From: an uncultured Alphaproteobacteria bacterium
GTDB lineage: Bacteria; Pseudomonadota; Alphaproteobacteria; Rhodospirillales; Rhodospirillaceae
Direction of reading: 5' to 3'
NCBI GenBank assembly: GCA_900079695.1
Contig: LT599022.1
Span: 1,020,287 to 1,084,286, forward strand
Length of the DNA: 64,000 nucleotides
Part shown: positions 50,538-62,070 of the stretch, one piece after another
Layout: every line of letters starts with the position of its first letter
Numbering within the stretch: position 1 is the stretch's first letter
The notes under the pieces: generated by a model
Told to the model about the DNA's origin: nothing
Seen by the model: only the letters and a program-made list of their open reading frames with translations
Databases searched by the model: none
Made by a program: the position numbers and the translations under genes

Positions 50538-51617
50538 TCAGCCGAGGATCCAGCCGCCGCCGAGCATGCGGTCGTCGTCGTAGAACACGCACGCCTGGCC
50601 CGGGGCGATCGCCGAGAACGGTTGCGCGAGGCGGACTTCGGCCGCACCGCCGCCGAGGTCCCGAAGGGTCGCCGCCACCGCGCGCGAGGCGGAGCGCAGC
50701 TTCACCGCCACCTCGGCGCCGTCGAACGATCCCTCGCCGAGCCAGTTGACGTCGCCGATCCGCAGGGACATGCCTTCGAGCGCCGACGCCGGGCCGACGA
50801 CAACGCGGTTGGCGGCGGCATCGAGCCGGACGACATAGAGCGGCTCGGGGGCCGAAATGCCGAGGCCGCGGCGCTGGCCGACGGTGTAGCCGACGATCCC
50901 CTCGTGCCGCCCCAGCACGGCGCCGTCCATGTCGACGATCTCGCCGGGCCGCGCGGCGCGGGCGTCGATGCTCCGCACCACCTTGGCGTAGTCGCCGCCG
51001 GGAACGAAGCAGATGTCCTGGCTGTCGGCCTTCGCCGCGACCGGCAGACCGAATTCGGCGGCAAGGCGGCGGGTCTCGGCCTTGTCGACGATGTCGCCCA
51101 GGGGAAACACCGCGCCCGCAAGCTGCTCCCGGGTGAGCTGGAACAGGAAATAGCTCTGGTCGCGCTTCGGATCGCGGGCGCGCCGCACCTCGGGGCCGCC
51201 CCCGCCCGCAACGCGGCGCACGTAATGTCCGGTGGCGAGCGCATCGGCGCCCCAGTCGGCCGCGCCCTTCGCCATCTCGCCGAACTTGATCTTGCGGTTG
51301 CACAGCGCACACGGCAGCGGCGTCTCGCCCGCCTTGTAGGAAGCGGCGAACGGCTCCATCACCTCGCGGCGGAACGCCTCGACGTGATCGAGCACGCGGT
51401 GCGGAATGCTGAGTTGCGCGGCGACGCGCTCGGCGTCGGCGATCGCCTTGTCGGCGGGGGGCAGGTCGAACAGCCGCATCGTCACGCCGACGACGTCGAA
51501 CCCGAGACGCTGCATCAGCGCCGCGGTCACCGAGCTGTCCACGCCGCCCGACATCGCCACGCACACCCGTGAGCCGGGGGCGAGGTGGGCGGTGGCGGCG
51601 CGGAACGCGTCGAGCAT
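50538..51617 (-). CDS. mnmA: tRNA-specific 2-thiouridylase
   Basis: 359 aa from ATG 51617, which shares its A with the ferredoxin TGA (TGATG), with AGGAGG upstream. PP-loop AMSGGVDSSVTAALM, CALCNRKIKFGEM with the first catalytic Cys, SQDICFVPGGDY with the second, and GYTVGQRRGLGIS. It puts sulfur on U34 of Lys, Glu and Gln tRNAs, using persulfide from a cysteine desulfurase. It is the last gene of cysE-iscR-fdx-mnmA. Confidence 0.96.
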   Translation of the reverse strand: MLDAFRAATAHLAPGSRVCVAMSGGVDSSVTAALMQRLGFDVVGVTMRLFDLPPADKAIADAERVAAQLSIPHRVLDHVEAFRREVMEPFAASYKAGETPLPCALCNRKIKFGEMAKGAADWGADALATGHYVRRVAGGGGPEVRRARDPKRDQSYFLFQLTREQLAGAVFPLGDIVDKAETRRLAAEFGLPVAAKADSQDICFVPGGDYAKVVRSIDARAARPGEIVDMDGAVLGRHEGIVGYTVGQRRGLGISAPEPLYVVRLDAAANRVVVGPASALEGMSLRIGDVNWLGEGSFDGAEVAVKLRSASRAVAATLRDLGGGAAEVRLAQPFSAIAPGQACVFYDDDRMLGGGWILG

Positions 51618-51934
51618 CAGTCCTCCTTGGGCGGCAGCTTGACCACCAGACCGTCGAGCTCGTCCGACATGCGGATCTGGCAGCCGAGGCGCGAGGTGGC
51701 GGTGACGCCGAACGCCATGTCGAGCATGTCCTCCTCGTTCTCGGAGGCGTCGTCGAGCTTGCCGAACCACTCCGGATCGACGATCACGTGGCAGGTGGCG
51801 CAGGCGAGCGAACCCTCGCATGCGCCCTCGAGCTCGACGCCGTGGAGGTGCGCGACCTCCATCACCGAAAGCCCGTCGGGGGCCTCGACCTCGCGCCGGG
51901 TGCCGTCGCGCTCGATGAAAGTCAGTTTCGCCAT
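51617..51934 (-). CDS. fdx: [2Fe-2S] ferredoxin, adrenodoxin/ISC type
   Basis: 105 aa. Ligands Cys39, Cys45, Cys48 and Cys85 have the vertebrate-type spacing C-x5-C-x2-[19 protein letters not shown] is the typical adrenodoxin-like segment. Such ferredoxins supply electrons for iron-sulfur assembly. It lies between iscR and mnmA and has an intergenic gap of 92 bases after iscR, so it may have its own promoter. Confidence 0.92.
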   Translation of the reverse strand: MAKLTFIERDGTRREVEAPDGLSVMEVAHLHGVELEGACEGSLACATCHVIVDPEWFGKLDDASENEEDMLDMAFGVTATSRLGCQIRMSDELDGLVVKLPPKED

Positions 51935-52026
51935 TTTTCGGCTGCTCCTTGGAAACGTCTTCGCGGCCCCGCCCCTCGTCGCGGGTCGGGGCTGCTCATA
52001 GCAAAAATCCGGACCGGGAAGAACCC

Positions 52027-52488
52027 CTATTGCGCCGCCTGCCCTTGCGAGCCGTGGAACATGCCGCTGGTGCCGAGCACCCGGCGCTGCACCACCTCGT
52101 CGAGCGTCACCGAACTCAGATAGAGGTAGATCTGGTTGGAGAGCTCCTCCCACAGGTCGTGGGTGAGGCAGCGACCCTTGTTGTTGTGGCAGCCCGCGGG
52201 GGTGCCGGGGGCGCAGCGGGTCGCCTGGATCGGCTCGTCGACCGCGAGGATGATGTCGGAGATGCGGATCTCCGCCCCCGGACGGGCGAGGCGATAGCCG
52301 CCGCCGGGGCCGCGCACCGACTTCACCAGCGCCCCCTTGCGGAGCTTGCCGAACAGCTGTTCGAGGTAGGAGAGCGAGATTTCCTGGCGCGCCGCGATGT
52401 CGGCCAAGGCCACCGGCTTGCCGCCGCCCTGCGATGCGAGATCGGCCATCGCCATGACCGCGTAACGTCCTTTGGTGCTGAGCCTCAC
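52027..52488 (-). CDS. iscR: Rrf2-family iron-sulfur regulator IscR
   Basis: 153 aa. [18 protein letters not shown] opens the Rrf2 winged helix; [32 protein letters not shown] is the recognition region. Cluster ligands Cys92, Cys100 and Cys107, with His110 nearby. IscR senses [2Fe-2S] supply and represses assembly genes. Here it follows cysE by three bases, but no iscS, iscU or iscA follows within the window. Confidence 0.92.
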   Translation of the reverse strand: MRLSTKGRYAVMAMADLASQGGGKPVALADIAARQEISLSYLEQLFGKLRKGALVKSVRGPGGGYRLARPGAEIRISDIILAVDEPIQATRCAPGTPAGCHNNKGRCLTHDLWEELSNQIYLYLSSVTLDEVVQRRVLGTSGMFHGSQGQAAQ

Positions 52489-52491
52489 CGC

Positions 52492-53241
52492 TTACTCCTG
52501 CCCGTCCTGCTCGTCGTTCCGGGGGTCGGCCGGGGGCGACTTATGCCGCTTCGGCTTCGCCGGTTGCTCGGCCGCCGCAAGGCGGCCCTCGAGATCCTGC
52601 ACGCGCTTGCACAGCGCTTCGATCTGGCGATGCACGCCCTTCAAATCCTGACCCACCGGGTCGGGCGAATTGACCCCGACGCCGTAGGCGCGAAATTCAT
52701 CTTCCTGCTGCTTCGGCCGCTGCCGCTGCGCCATCTTCGCCGGAATCCCGACCATCGTGGCGCCGCGCGGAACGTCCTTGAGAACCACCGCGTTGGCGCC
52801 GATCCGGGCGCCCGCGCCGATCAGCAGCGGCCCGAGAACCTGCGCCCCCGAGCCGACGATGACGCCTTGCTCCAAGGTTGGGTGTCTTTTGCCAACATCA
52901 AGGGAGGTGCCGCCCAAAGTCACACCATGGTATAGGGTCACGTCGTCGCCGATTTCAGCGGTTTCGCCGATCACCACGCCGGTGCCGTGGTCGATGAACA
53001 GCCGGCGGCCGATCGTCGCACCGGGGTGGATCTCGATGCCGGTCATCACCTTGCCGAAGTTCGAGAGGAACCGCGCCAAAAACCGGAAACCGTTGCCCCA
53101 GAGCCAGTGGGTGGCCCGATGATAGATCACCGCATGCAGTCCCGGATAGCAGAACAGCACCTCCCAGAAACCGCGCGCGGCCGGGTCCTTCGCGACGATG
53201 TTCTCTATGTCTTCCTTTAGATGCTTGAAAGGATGAGCCAT
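52492..53241 (-). CDS. cysE: Serine O-acetyltransferase
   Basis: 249 aa from ATG 53241. [46 protein letters not shown] is the N-terminal helical part; left-handed beta-helix hexapeptides follow ([44 protein letters not shown]), with the catalytic Asp-His pair in IDHGTG. The last 60 residues are a hydrophilic coiled-coil-like tail. It makes O-acetylserine for cysteine synthesis, so it supplies sulfur for the iron-sulfur and tRNA-thiolation genes downstream. AT-rich sequence at 53336-53357 may be its promoter. Confidence 0.95.
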   Translation of the reverse strand: MAHPFKHLKEDIENIVAKDPAARGFWEVLFCYPGLHAVIYHRATHWLWGNGFRFLARFLSNFGKVMTGIEIHPGATIGRRLFIDHGTGVVIGETAEIGDDVTLYHGVTLGGTSLDVGKRHPTLEQGVIVGSGAQVLGPLLIGAGARIGANAVVLKDVPRGATMVGIPAKMAQRQRPKQQEDEFRAYGVGVNSPDPVGQDLKGVHRQIEALCKRVQDLEGRLAAAEQPAKPKRHKSPPADPRNDEQDGQE

Positions 53242-53455
53242 AACTGTGCTAAACTTCCGTTGCCGCTCGGGCCGGTTCAATATAACCGGAATACCTGAGG
53301 GGTGAATGTATGCGCGAAAGCCGTGAAATCTCAAGGCTGAATATCATATATCCGACAAAGGCAATCACCTAACCGGCAGGACCGGAGCCGCCCGAGCGGC
53401 GCGCGCCGCACCCTCAACACGCTGATTTTTCCCGCAAACGGACACAGTCGAATCG

Positions 53456-54109
53456 ATGCCAGACGTTATCATCAATGGACCCGAAGGGCGGCTCGAGGGC
53501 CGTTACACCCATTCGAAGGCGGACAATGCGCCGATCGCGCTGGTCCTTCATCCCGACCCCCGCCACGGCGGCACGATGAACAACAAGGTGGTCTACAACA
53601 CCTACCACGCCTTCGCGCGGAACGGGTTCTCGGTGCTGCGCATCAACTTCCGCGGCGTCGGGCGCAGCCAGGGCAGCTTCGACAACGGCGTCGGCGAACT
53701 TTCGGACGCCGCCTCGGCGCTCGACTGGCTCCAGGCGGTGAACCCCAATGCCGGGGCCTGCTGGATCGCCGGATTCAGCTTCGGCGCGTGGATCAGCATG
53801 CAGCTGCTGATGCGCCGCCCCGAGATCGAAGGCTTCGTCTCGATCGCGCCGCCCGCCAACATCTTCGACTTCACCTTCCTTGCGCCATGCCCGTCCTCGG
53901 GCCTGATCGTGCAGGGCGGGGCCGACGACATCGTTCCCGAAAGCGCGGTGGCGAAGCTCGTCAACAAACTCTCGTCGCAGAAGAACATCGCGGTGGACTA
54001 CCACCTGATCCCGCAGGCGGACCACTTCTTCGGCGAACAGTTGCCGGAAATGACCCTGGCGGTTTCCAACTATCTCGAACGCCGCCTGCGCGCGCCGCGC
54101 CAGATCTGA
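53456..54109 (+). CDS. Alpha/beta hydrolase
   Basis: 217 aa. IALVLHPDPRHGGTMNNKVVYNTYHAFARNGFSVLRINFRGVGRSQG is a conserved N-terminal pattern of this COG2945-like group. Nucleophile elbow AGFSFGAW (Ser near 103), Asp in GADDIVPE, His in ADHFF. No signal peptide. Substrate unknown. Convergent with anmK, with ten bases between stops. Confidence 0.85.
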   Translation: MPDVIINGPEGRLEGRYTHSKADNAPIALVLHPDPRHGGTMNNKVVYNTYHAFARNGFSVLRINFRGVGRSQGSFDNGVGELSDAASALDWLQAVNPNAGACWIAGFSFGAWISMQLLMRRPEIEGFVSIAPPANIFDFTFLAPCPSSGLIVQGGADDIVPESAVAKLVNKLSSQKNIAVDYHLIPQADHFFGEQLPEMTLAVSNYLERRLRAPRQI

Positions 54110-54119
54110 TCTCTCTTCC

Positions 54120-55217
54120 CTACTCCGGGCGGTACAGCACGCCGCCTGGAGTCGGCCGCGGCACGCCGGTGGTGCCGGGAAAGCTCAGCGGCAACCCCCG
54201 CACGCTGCGCGCGGCGAGATAGCCGAACGCCTGCGCCTCCAGAGCGTCGCCGTCCCAGCCCGCCTGTTCCGCCCCCAGCACCGGCACCCCGAGTTCCGCG
54301 GCGAGTCCCCGCATCAGCGCCGGATTGCGCCGCCCGCCGCCGGTCACGACCCAGGCCGCGGGAATTTCCGGCAGATGACGGGACGCCACCGCCACCGCCC
54401 GCACGGTAAAGCCCGCGAGCGTCGCCGCGCCGTCTTCGAGCGTCATCGCCCCTTGGGCGATCGGCGCGAAAGCGTCGCGGTCGAGCGCCTTCGGCGGCGG
54501 CGTGACGAAAAACCGCGCCGCCGTCGCCGCGGCGATCCAGCCCGCATCGGCGGTTCCGGCCAGCGCGAGGCGGCCGTCGCGGTCGCAGTCGCCCGCGCCG
54601 TGGCGCGCCACCCAGTCGTCGATCAGGGCATTGCCCGGCCCGGTGTCGCAGGCGATCATCGCGCCGCCCGGCGCGATCGCGGTGAGATTGGCGACTCCGC
54701 CGAGATTGAGCACCGCCACCCAGCCTGCGGGCTTGCCGGTCCAGCCGCGCACCAGGGCGCGATGGAACACCGGCACCAGCGGCGCGCCCTGCCCGCCCGC
54801 GGCGACGTCCGCCGAGCGGAAATCCGCCACCACCGCCGTGCCGGTCAGCCGGGCGAGCCGCGCGCCGTCGCCGATCTGCACGGTCACGCCGCGATCGGGT
54901 GCGTGAAGGATGGTCTGGCCGTGGAAGCCGATCAGCTCCGGCCGCCAGTCCGCGCCCGCCTCGGCCAGCAGCGCCGCCGCCGCGTCGGCATGCAGGCGGG
55001 TGATCTCTTCCGCCACCGCCCGCACCTCCAGCGCCTCGCGATCCTCGCGCCCGAACGCCGCGCGGATGCGGGCGCGGGTGTCCGCCCCGTAGGCGTAGGT
55101 GCGGCGCGGTCCGAAGGCGGAGACCTCTTCGCCGTCGGTCACGATCAGGGCGGCATCCACGCCGTCCACCGAAGTTCCGCTCATCAGCCCGAGGGCGACC
55201 ACCGGCTTGAATTTCAT
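54120..55217 (-). CDS. anmK: Anhydro-N-acetylmuramic acid kinase
   Basis: 365 aa. ALGLMSGTSVDGVDAALIV is the diagnostic start with the ATP-binding loop; HGQTILH, NLGGVANLTAI, CDTGPGNALIDDW and VTGGGRRNPAL complete the fold. It phosphorylates and opens 1,6-anhydro-MurNAc recovered from the cell wall. Divergent from tyrS with 76 bases between, a common pairing in alphaproteobacteria. Confidence 0.96.
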   Translation of the reverse strand: MKFKPVVALGLMSGTSVDGVDAALIVTDGEEVSAFGPRRTYAYGADTRARIRAAFGREDREALEVRAVAEEITRLHADAAAALLAEAGADWRPELIGFHGQTILHAPDRGVTVQIGDGARLARLTGTAVVADFRSADVAAGGQGAPLVPVFHRALVRGWTGKPAGWVAVLNLGGVANLTAIAPGGAMIACDTGPGNALIDDWVARHGAGDCDRDGRLALAGTADAGWIAAATAARFFVTPPPKALDRDAFAPIAQGAMTLEDGAATLAGFTVRAVAVASRHLPEIPAAWVVTGGGRRNPALMRGLAAELGVPVLGAEQAGWDGDALEAQAFGYLAARSVRGLPLSFPGTTGVPRPTPGGVLYRPE

Positions 55218-55293
55218 AAACGCTGGCTCCCGAACGAGGCATCCGCTAAAACATGCGGGTTTTCCCTATCAGAGCTAGCATAAGACGAGCATC

Positions 55294-56544
55294 ATGAGCA
55301 GCTTCAAATCGGCCTTTCTGCAAACCGTCTCCGAGCGCGGGTACATCCACCAGTGCACCGACCTCGAAGGACTGGACGCGACCTTCGCGGGCGGACCGAT
55401 TCCGGCGTATATCGGCTTCGACTGCACGGCGGACAGCCTGCACGTCGGCTCGATGGTGCCGATCATGCTGCTGCGCCGCCTGCAGCAGTCGGGGCACAAG
55501 CCGATCGTCCTGATGGGCGGCGGCACCACCAAGGTGGGCGACCCCACCGGCCGCGACACCGCGCGCCAGATGCTTTCCGACGCCGACATCGCGCGGAACA
55601 TGGCGGGCATCCGAAAGGTGTTCGAGAAGTTCCTGACCTTCGGCGACGGCCCCACCGACGCGATCATGATCAACAACGCCGACTGGCTCGACAAGCTCAA
55701 CTACCTGGAATTCCTGCGCGACTACGGCCGCCACTTCTCGGTCAACCGGATGCTGAGCTTCGATTCGGTGAAGCTTCGCCTGGAGCGCGAGACGCCGATG
55801 TCGTTCCTGGAGTTCAACTACATGATCCTCCAGGCCTACGACTTCCTGGAGATCCACCGCGCCTGCAAATGCCGCCTGCAGATGGGCGGCTCGGACCAGT
55901 GGGGCAACATCGTCAACGGCGTCGAACTCGGCCGCCGGGTGGACGGCGCGGAGCTCTACGGCCTCACCACGCCGCTGATCACCACCGCCTCGGGCGCGAA
56001 GATGGGCAAGACCGCCCAGGGCGCGGTGTGGCTCAACGAGGAGCGTCTGCCCGCCTACGACTACTGGCAGTTCTGGCGCAACACCGAGGACGCCGACGTC
56101 GGCCGCTTCCTGCGCCTCTTCACCGACCTGTCGATGGACGAGATCCGCCGCCTCGAAGCCCTGCAGGGGGCCGAGATCAACGACGCCAAGAAGGTGCTGG
56201 CGAACGCCGCGACGACCCTCTGCCGCGGCGCGGATGCCGCCGCCGCCGCCGAGGAGACCGCGCGCAGAACCTTCGAAGAGGGCCTGACCGGCGACGCGCT
56301 GCCGTCGGTCGCGGTGGCCGCCGCACGCCTCGCCGAGGGCTACGCGGTGGCCGACGCGATGGTCGAAACCGGCCTCTGCGCCTCCAAGGGCGAGGCGCGG
56401 CGGCTGATCAAACAGGGCGGCGTCAAGATCAACGACGCCCCCCTCGCCGACCCCGAAGCGAAGCTCGGCGCGGCGCAGGTCGAGGGCGGGCAGATCAAGC
56501 TCTCGGCGGGCAAGAAGCGCCACGCCCTGGTCAAGGTGGGCTGA
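55294..56544 (+). CDS. tyrS: Tyrosyl-tRNA synthetase
   Basis: 416 aa. The HIGH motif appears as HVGS (residues 50-53) and KMSKS as KMGKT (236-240), both normal for bacterial Tyr[17 protein letters not shown] and [14 protein letters not shown] are signatures. An S4 RNA-binding domain ([17 protein letters not shown]) ends the chain. It charges tRNA-Tyr. Its 3' end overlaps the lipid-kinase gene tail to tail by 14 bases. Confidence 0.97.
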   Translation: MSSFKSAFLQTVSERGYIHQCTDLEGLDATFAGGPIPAYIGFDCTADSLHVGSMVPIMLLRRLQQSGHKPIVLMGGGTTKVGDPTGRDTARQMLSDADIARNMAGIRKVFEKFLTFGDGPTDAIMINNADWLDKLNYLEFLRDYGRHFSVNRMLSFDSVKLRLERETPMSFLEFNYMILQAYDFLEIHRACKCRLQMGGSDQWGNIVNGVELGRRVDGAELYGLTTPLITTASGAKMGKTAQGAVWLNEERLPAYDYWQFWRNTEDADVGRFLRLFTDLSMDEIRRLEALQGAEINDAKKVLANAATTLCRGADAAAAAEETARRTFEEGLTGDALPSVAVAAARLAEGYAVADAMVETGLCASKGEARRLIKQGGVKINDAPLADPEAKLGAAQVEGGQIKLSAGKKRHALVKVG

Positions 56545-57391
56545 ACACCGCAAGCGGCGGCTCCACCACCTCCAGCACCACTTTGCCGACGACCGCTTTG
56601 ATGCGGTCGTCGTCGATGCGCAGCGATTCCCCGGCGATTTCCAGGCCCACCCGGCGTGCGCGCGTCCAGCACAGCGGCGGCGGCCCCGCCTCCGGATCGT
56701 CGAGCCAGTCGACCATCGCCGCCCGCCGCTCCAGCGGCAGCCAGGCGACGTGAAGGAACGCGTCGCCCGGGTCCGCATCCGGCGCGACCGTCAGGCTCGG
56801 CCCCACCCGGGCGATTCCCATCGCCTCCAGCATCAGCGTGGCCTCGCGCAGCGGCTCGCCGTCGAGAATCGCGGCGGCGCGAATCGTCTCCGCTTCCCGC
56901 ACCGCCTCGCGCAGCACCGCGCGGCCGCGCTCGCGCTTCTCCTCGCGGGTAACGCCGTCGTCGGGCATCCGCCACGCCTCGCGCGCGATCGGCCCGAGTC
57001 CGACGCTTTCGACGAAGCCGCGATCGCAGCCCGCGCCGATTGCCCGGCCGAGGCGGAACGGCCGCGGCCGCGCCGTGCGCAGCATCGCGATCGCCGCTTC
57101 CGGCTCGGGGGGAATGCCGAGGGAACAGGCGATGTTGTTGGCACCGCCCGAGGGGATGATCGCCATGGCGGCGTCGCCCCCGTGGAGACCCTTGGCGATC
57201 CGCGCGACGGTGCCGTCGCCGCCCGCCACCGCCACCACGCCCGCGGCGGCGAGGCGCTCGGCGAGTTCGGGATCGTCGGCGGCATACACCGCCGCGACCT
57301 CGCACCCCGCGGCGCGGAGGGCGGCGACGAGGCGCCCGGCGGACCACCCGCCGCCGCCCGCGCCGGGGTTGTGAATCAGCGTCAGCCGCAT
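56531..57391 (-). CDS. Diacylglycerol/sphingosine-type lipid kinase (YegS/DagK-like)
   Basis: 286 aa from ATG 57391. [13 protein letters not shown], then [15 protein letters not shown] (residues 55-69) and [17 protein letters not shown], the usual P(L/x)GTxN(D/N) loop in variant form. These are the DAGK catalytic motifs. It should phosphorylate a lipid or related alcohol with ATP. It joins the baeRF gene at a TGATG junction, so the two are translated together. Confidence 0.87.
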   Translation of the reverse strand: MRLTLIHNPGAGGGGWSAGRLVAALRAAGCEVAAVYAADDPELAERLAAAGVVAVAGGDGTVARIAKGLHGGDAAMAIIPSGGANNIACSLGIPPEPEAAIAMLRTARPRPFRLGRAIGAGCDRGFVESVGLGPIAREAWRMPDDGVTREEKRERGRAVLREAVREAETIRAAAILDGEPLREATLMLEAMGIARVGPSLTVAPDADPGDAFLHVAWLPLERRAAMVDWLDDPEAGPPPLCWTRARRVGLEIAGESLRIDDDRIKAVVGKVVLEVVEPPLAVFSPP

Positions 57392-58539
57392 CAGAAGCGA
57401 TACAACGCGCCGACCGGCGGAAAATCGTCCGCGCGGTCGACCGGGCGGGCGTAGACCGCGCCGCCGTTGGCGAGCGTGTGCAGCACCGCGAAATCGACCA
57501 GGTCGAGGGTGTTGGGATTGGGCTGCGGCGAAACGATCGCGCGGCTTTCCGAGGGGCTGAACACCCCTTCGGCGGCGGCGTCGGGCGCCACCACCAGCGC
57601 CTCCACCCGGCCCTCGTAGGCGGCGGGGACGATCTCCTCGACGCGCGTTGCCATCGCCACGCCGCCGTCGCCGCGGCGCGCTTCGAACCGGGCGATCGCG
57701 GCGCGGCGATCGGCGTCGAGGCGGTCGCGCACGCGGTCGTAGGCGCGCGCATGCAGCCCCTCGGGCGACAGCGATTGGGGATGTTCGCGAATCCCGTCTT
57801 CGACCACCGCCCCGTATTTCAGCGCCTTGCGCAGCATCCCCAGCAGGCGGTCGTCGGCGGCCAGCACCAACGGCGCCGCGGCATTGGCGAGACACGCGTC
57901 GACCGCCGCGGCGAGGGCGTCGGCATAGCGGCGCACCTGCTCCTGCTGCTCGTCCGCCGGGCTCTCGCCGAGGCTGTGAACCTGGGCGCTGCCGGAGCCG
58001 CGCGCGCCGTGAAAGCCGAGATCGTTGGGAAACTGCGTGCGCCCGAGGAACGTCTCCGCGCCGATGCCGAGCCGCGGGTCGTCGACCGCCTCCAGGCCGT
58101 AGCGGTTGCCGCGGTAGAGCACCGCCCCCTCCTGCGAGGCCGCGAGCACGTAGAACGCGCCGTCGCGCATCAGCGCGGGCAGCAGCGGTTTGACGACGAA
58201 GCGCCGGCCGACGTGCACCTGCTCGGCGAACGGCAGCGGCGCGTCGAGGAAGCGGGTGCCGTCGGGGGAGACGAACACCGCGAGGCCGCGGTCGCGGCGC
58301 CGCCAGAACGGATCGGTCTCGCCCGCCGTGTGGGCGCGCGCCTCGGCCAGCAGATCGTCGGCCTCGGCCGCCCCCAGCCCCTGCCCGACGAGCGCGCGCG
58401 CGGCGTCGCGCAACATCGTCTTGAGGCGGATCGGATCCTGACGCAGTTCGGGGCCGGTGCTGTGGGTCGGCAGGAACAGGCTGACGCGGGGGAATCCGGC
58501 GTCTGCCGCGATGGCGCGGATCTCGTCGTGAACGATCAT
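57391..58539 (-). CDS. baeRF family protein (release-factor-like, probably BaeRF7 type)
   Basis: 382 aa from ATG 58539, with GGGAGG upstream. VSLFLPTHSTGPELRQDPIRLKTMLRDA opens the chain as in bacterial archaeo-eukaryotic release factor relatives; a middle domain has LAVFVSPDGTRFLDAPLPFAEQVHVGRRFVVKPLL, and the end has VAPDAAAEGVFSP... and VDFAVLHTLANGGAVYA, the L7Ae/eRF1 domain-3-like part. The family is predicted to act on stalled ribosomes or in stress responses; no member is well studied. Coupled to a lipid kinase. Confidence 0.8.
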   Translation of the reverse strand: MIVHDEIRAIAADAGFPRVSLFLPTHSTGPELRQDPIRLKTMLRDAARALVGQGLGAAEADDLLAEARAHTAGETDPFWRRRDRGLAVFVSPDGTRFLDAPLPFAEQVHVGRRFVVKPLLPALMRDGAFYVLAASQEGAVLYRGNRYGLEAVDDPRLGIGAETFLGRTQFPNDLGFHGARGSGSAQVHSLGESPADEQQEQVRRYADALAAAVDACLANAAAPLVLAADDRLLGMLRKALKYGAVVEDGIREHPQSLSPEGLHARAYDRVRDRLDADRRAAIARFEARRGDGGVAMATRVEEIVPAAYEGRVEALVVAPDAAAEGVFSPSESRAIVSPQPNPNTLDLVDFAVLHTLANGGAVYARPVDRADDFPPVGALYRF

Positions 58540-58620
58540 GGCGATATCCTCCCAGGTCTTTTCGGTACTGGGAGGAAAACCGGCGGGGCCGCCGCCGGGT
58601 TCCATCACGAAGCGGAGCGA

Positions 58621-59088
58621 TCAGCCCTTGAGGGCTTCGATCTCCTTGACCACCTCGTCGACGTGGCCGTCGACGTTGACCTTGCGCCACGCCTTGGCGA
58701 TCTTGCCGTCCTTGCCGACGAGGAAGGTCGAGCGCTCGATGCCCATGAACTCCTTGCCGTACATCGAACGCAGCTTCCATACCCCGAACGCCTCGCAGAA
58801 CGACCCGTCGAGGTCGGACAGCAGCGGGAAGTTGAGCCCGAACTTCTCCTTGAACTTGACGTGGCTCGCCGCATCGTCGCGCGAGATGCCGAACACCTTG
58901 GCGTCGAGGCGGTTGAGCTGCGCGAAGTTGTCGCGGAAGGCGCACGCCTCCTTGGTGCAGCCGGGGGTATCGTCCTTGGGATAGAAGTAGAGGACGTAGA
59001 TCTGCCCTTCGAGGTCGGAAAACGCGACCGGATTGCCCGCGTCGTCGGGCAGCGAGACGTTCGGGACCTTGTCGCCGATGTCGATCAT
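58621..59088 (-). CDS. bcp: Thioredoxin-dependent peroxiredoxin Bcp
   Basis: 155 aa. YFYPKDDTPGCTKEACAFRD carries peroxidatic Cys44 and resolving Cys49, the five-residue spacing of atypical 2-Cys Bcp proteins. FPLLSD and RSTFLVGKDG are further family motifs. It reduces peroxides with thioredoxin in the cytoplasm. Nine bases after glnE, so it is probably co-transcribed with it. Confidence 0.95.
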   Translation of the reverse strand: MIDIGDKVPNVSLPDDAGNPVAFSDLEGQIYVLYFYPKDDTPGCTKEACAFRDNFAQLNRLDAKVFGISRDDAASHVKFKEKFGLNFPLLSDLDGSFCEAFGVWKLRSMYGKEFMGIERSTFLVGKDGKIAKAWRKVNVDGHVDEVVKEIEALKG

Positions 59089-59097
59089 GGAAACTCC

Positions 59098-62022
<2,925 letters not shown>

Positions 62023-62070
62023 GAGGGATTCCAACGGTCCTGATGCGGCCTGGGAAATGGTGAGGACATC

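Noticed and set aside
53336-53357. IscR binding site upstream of cysE
   Set aside because: The AT-rich stretch is only roughly symmetrical and does not match the known IscR site types; it is better explained as a promoter element.
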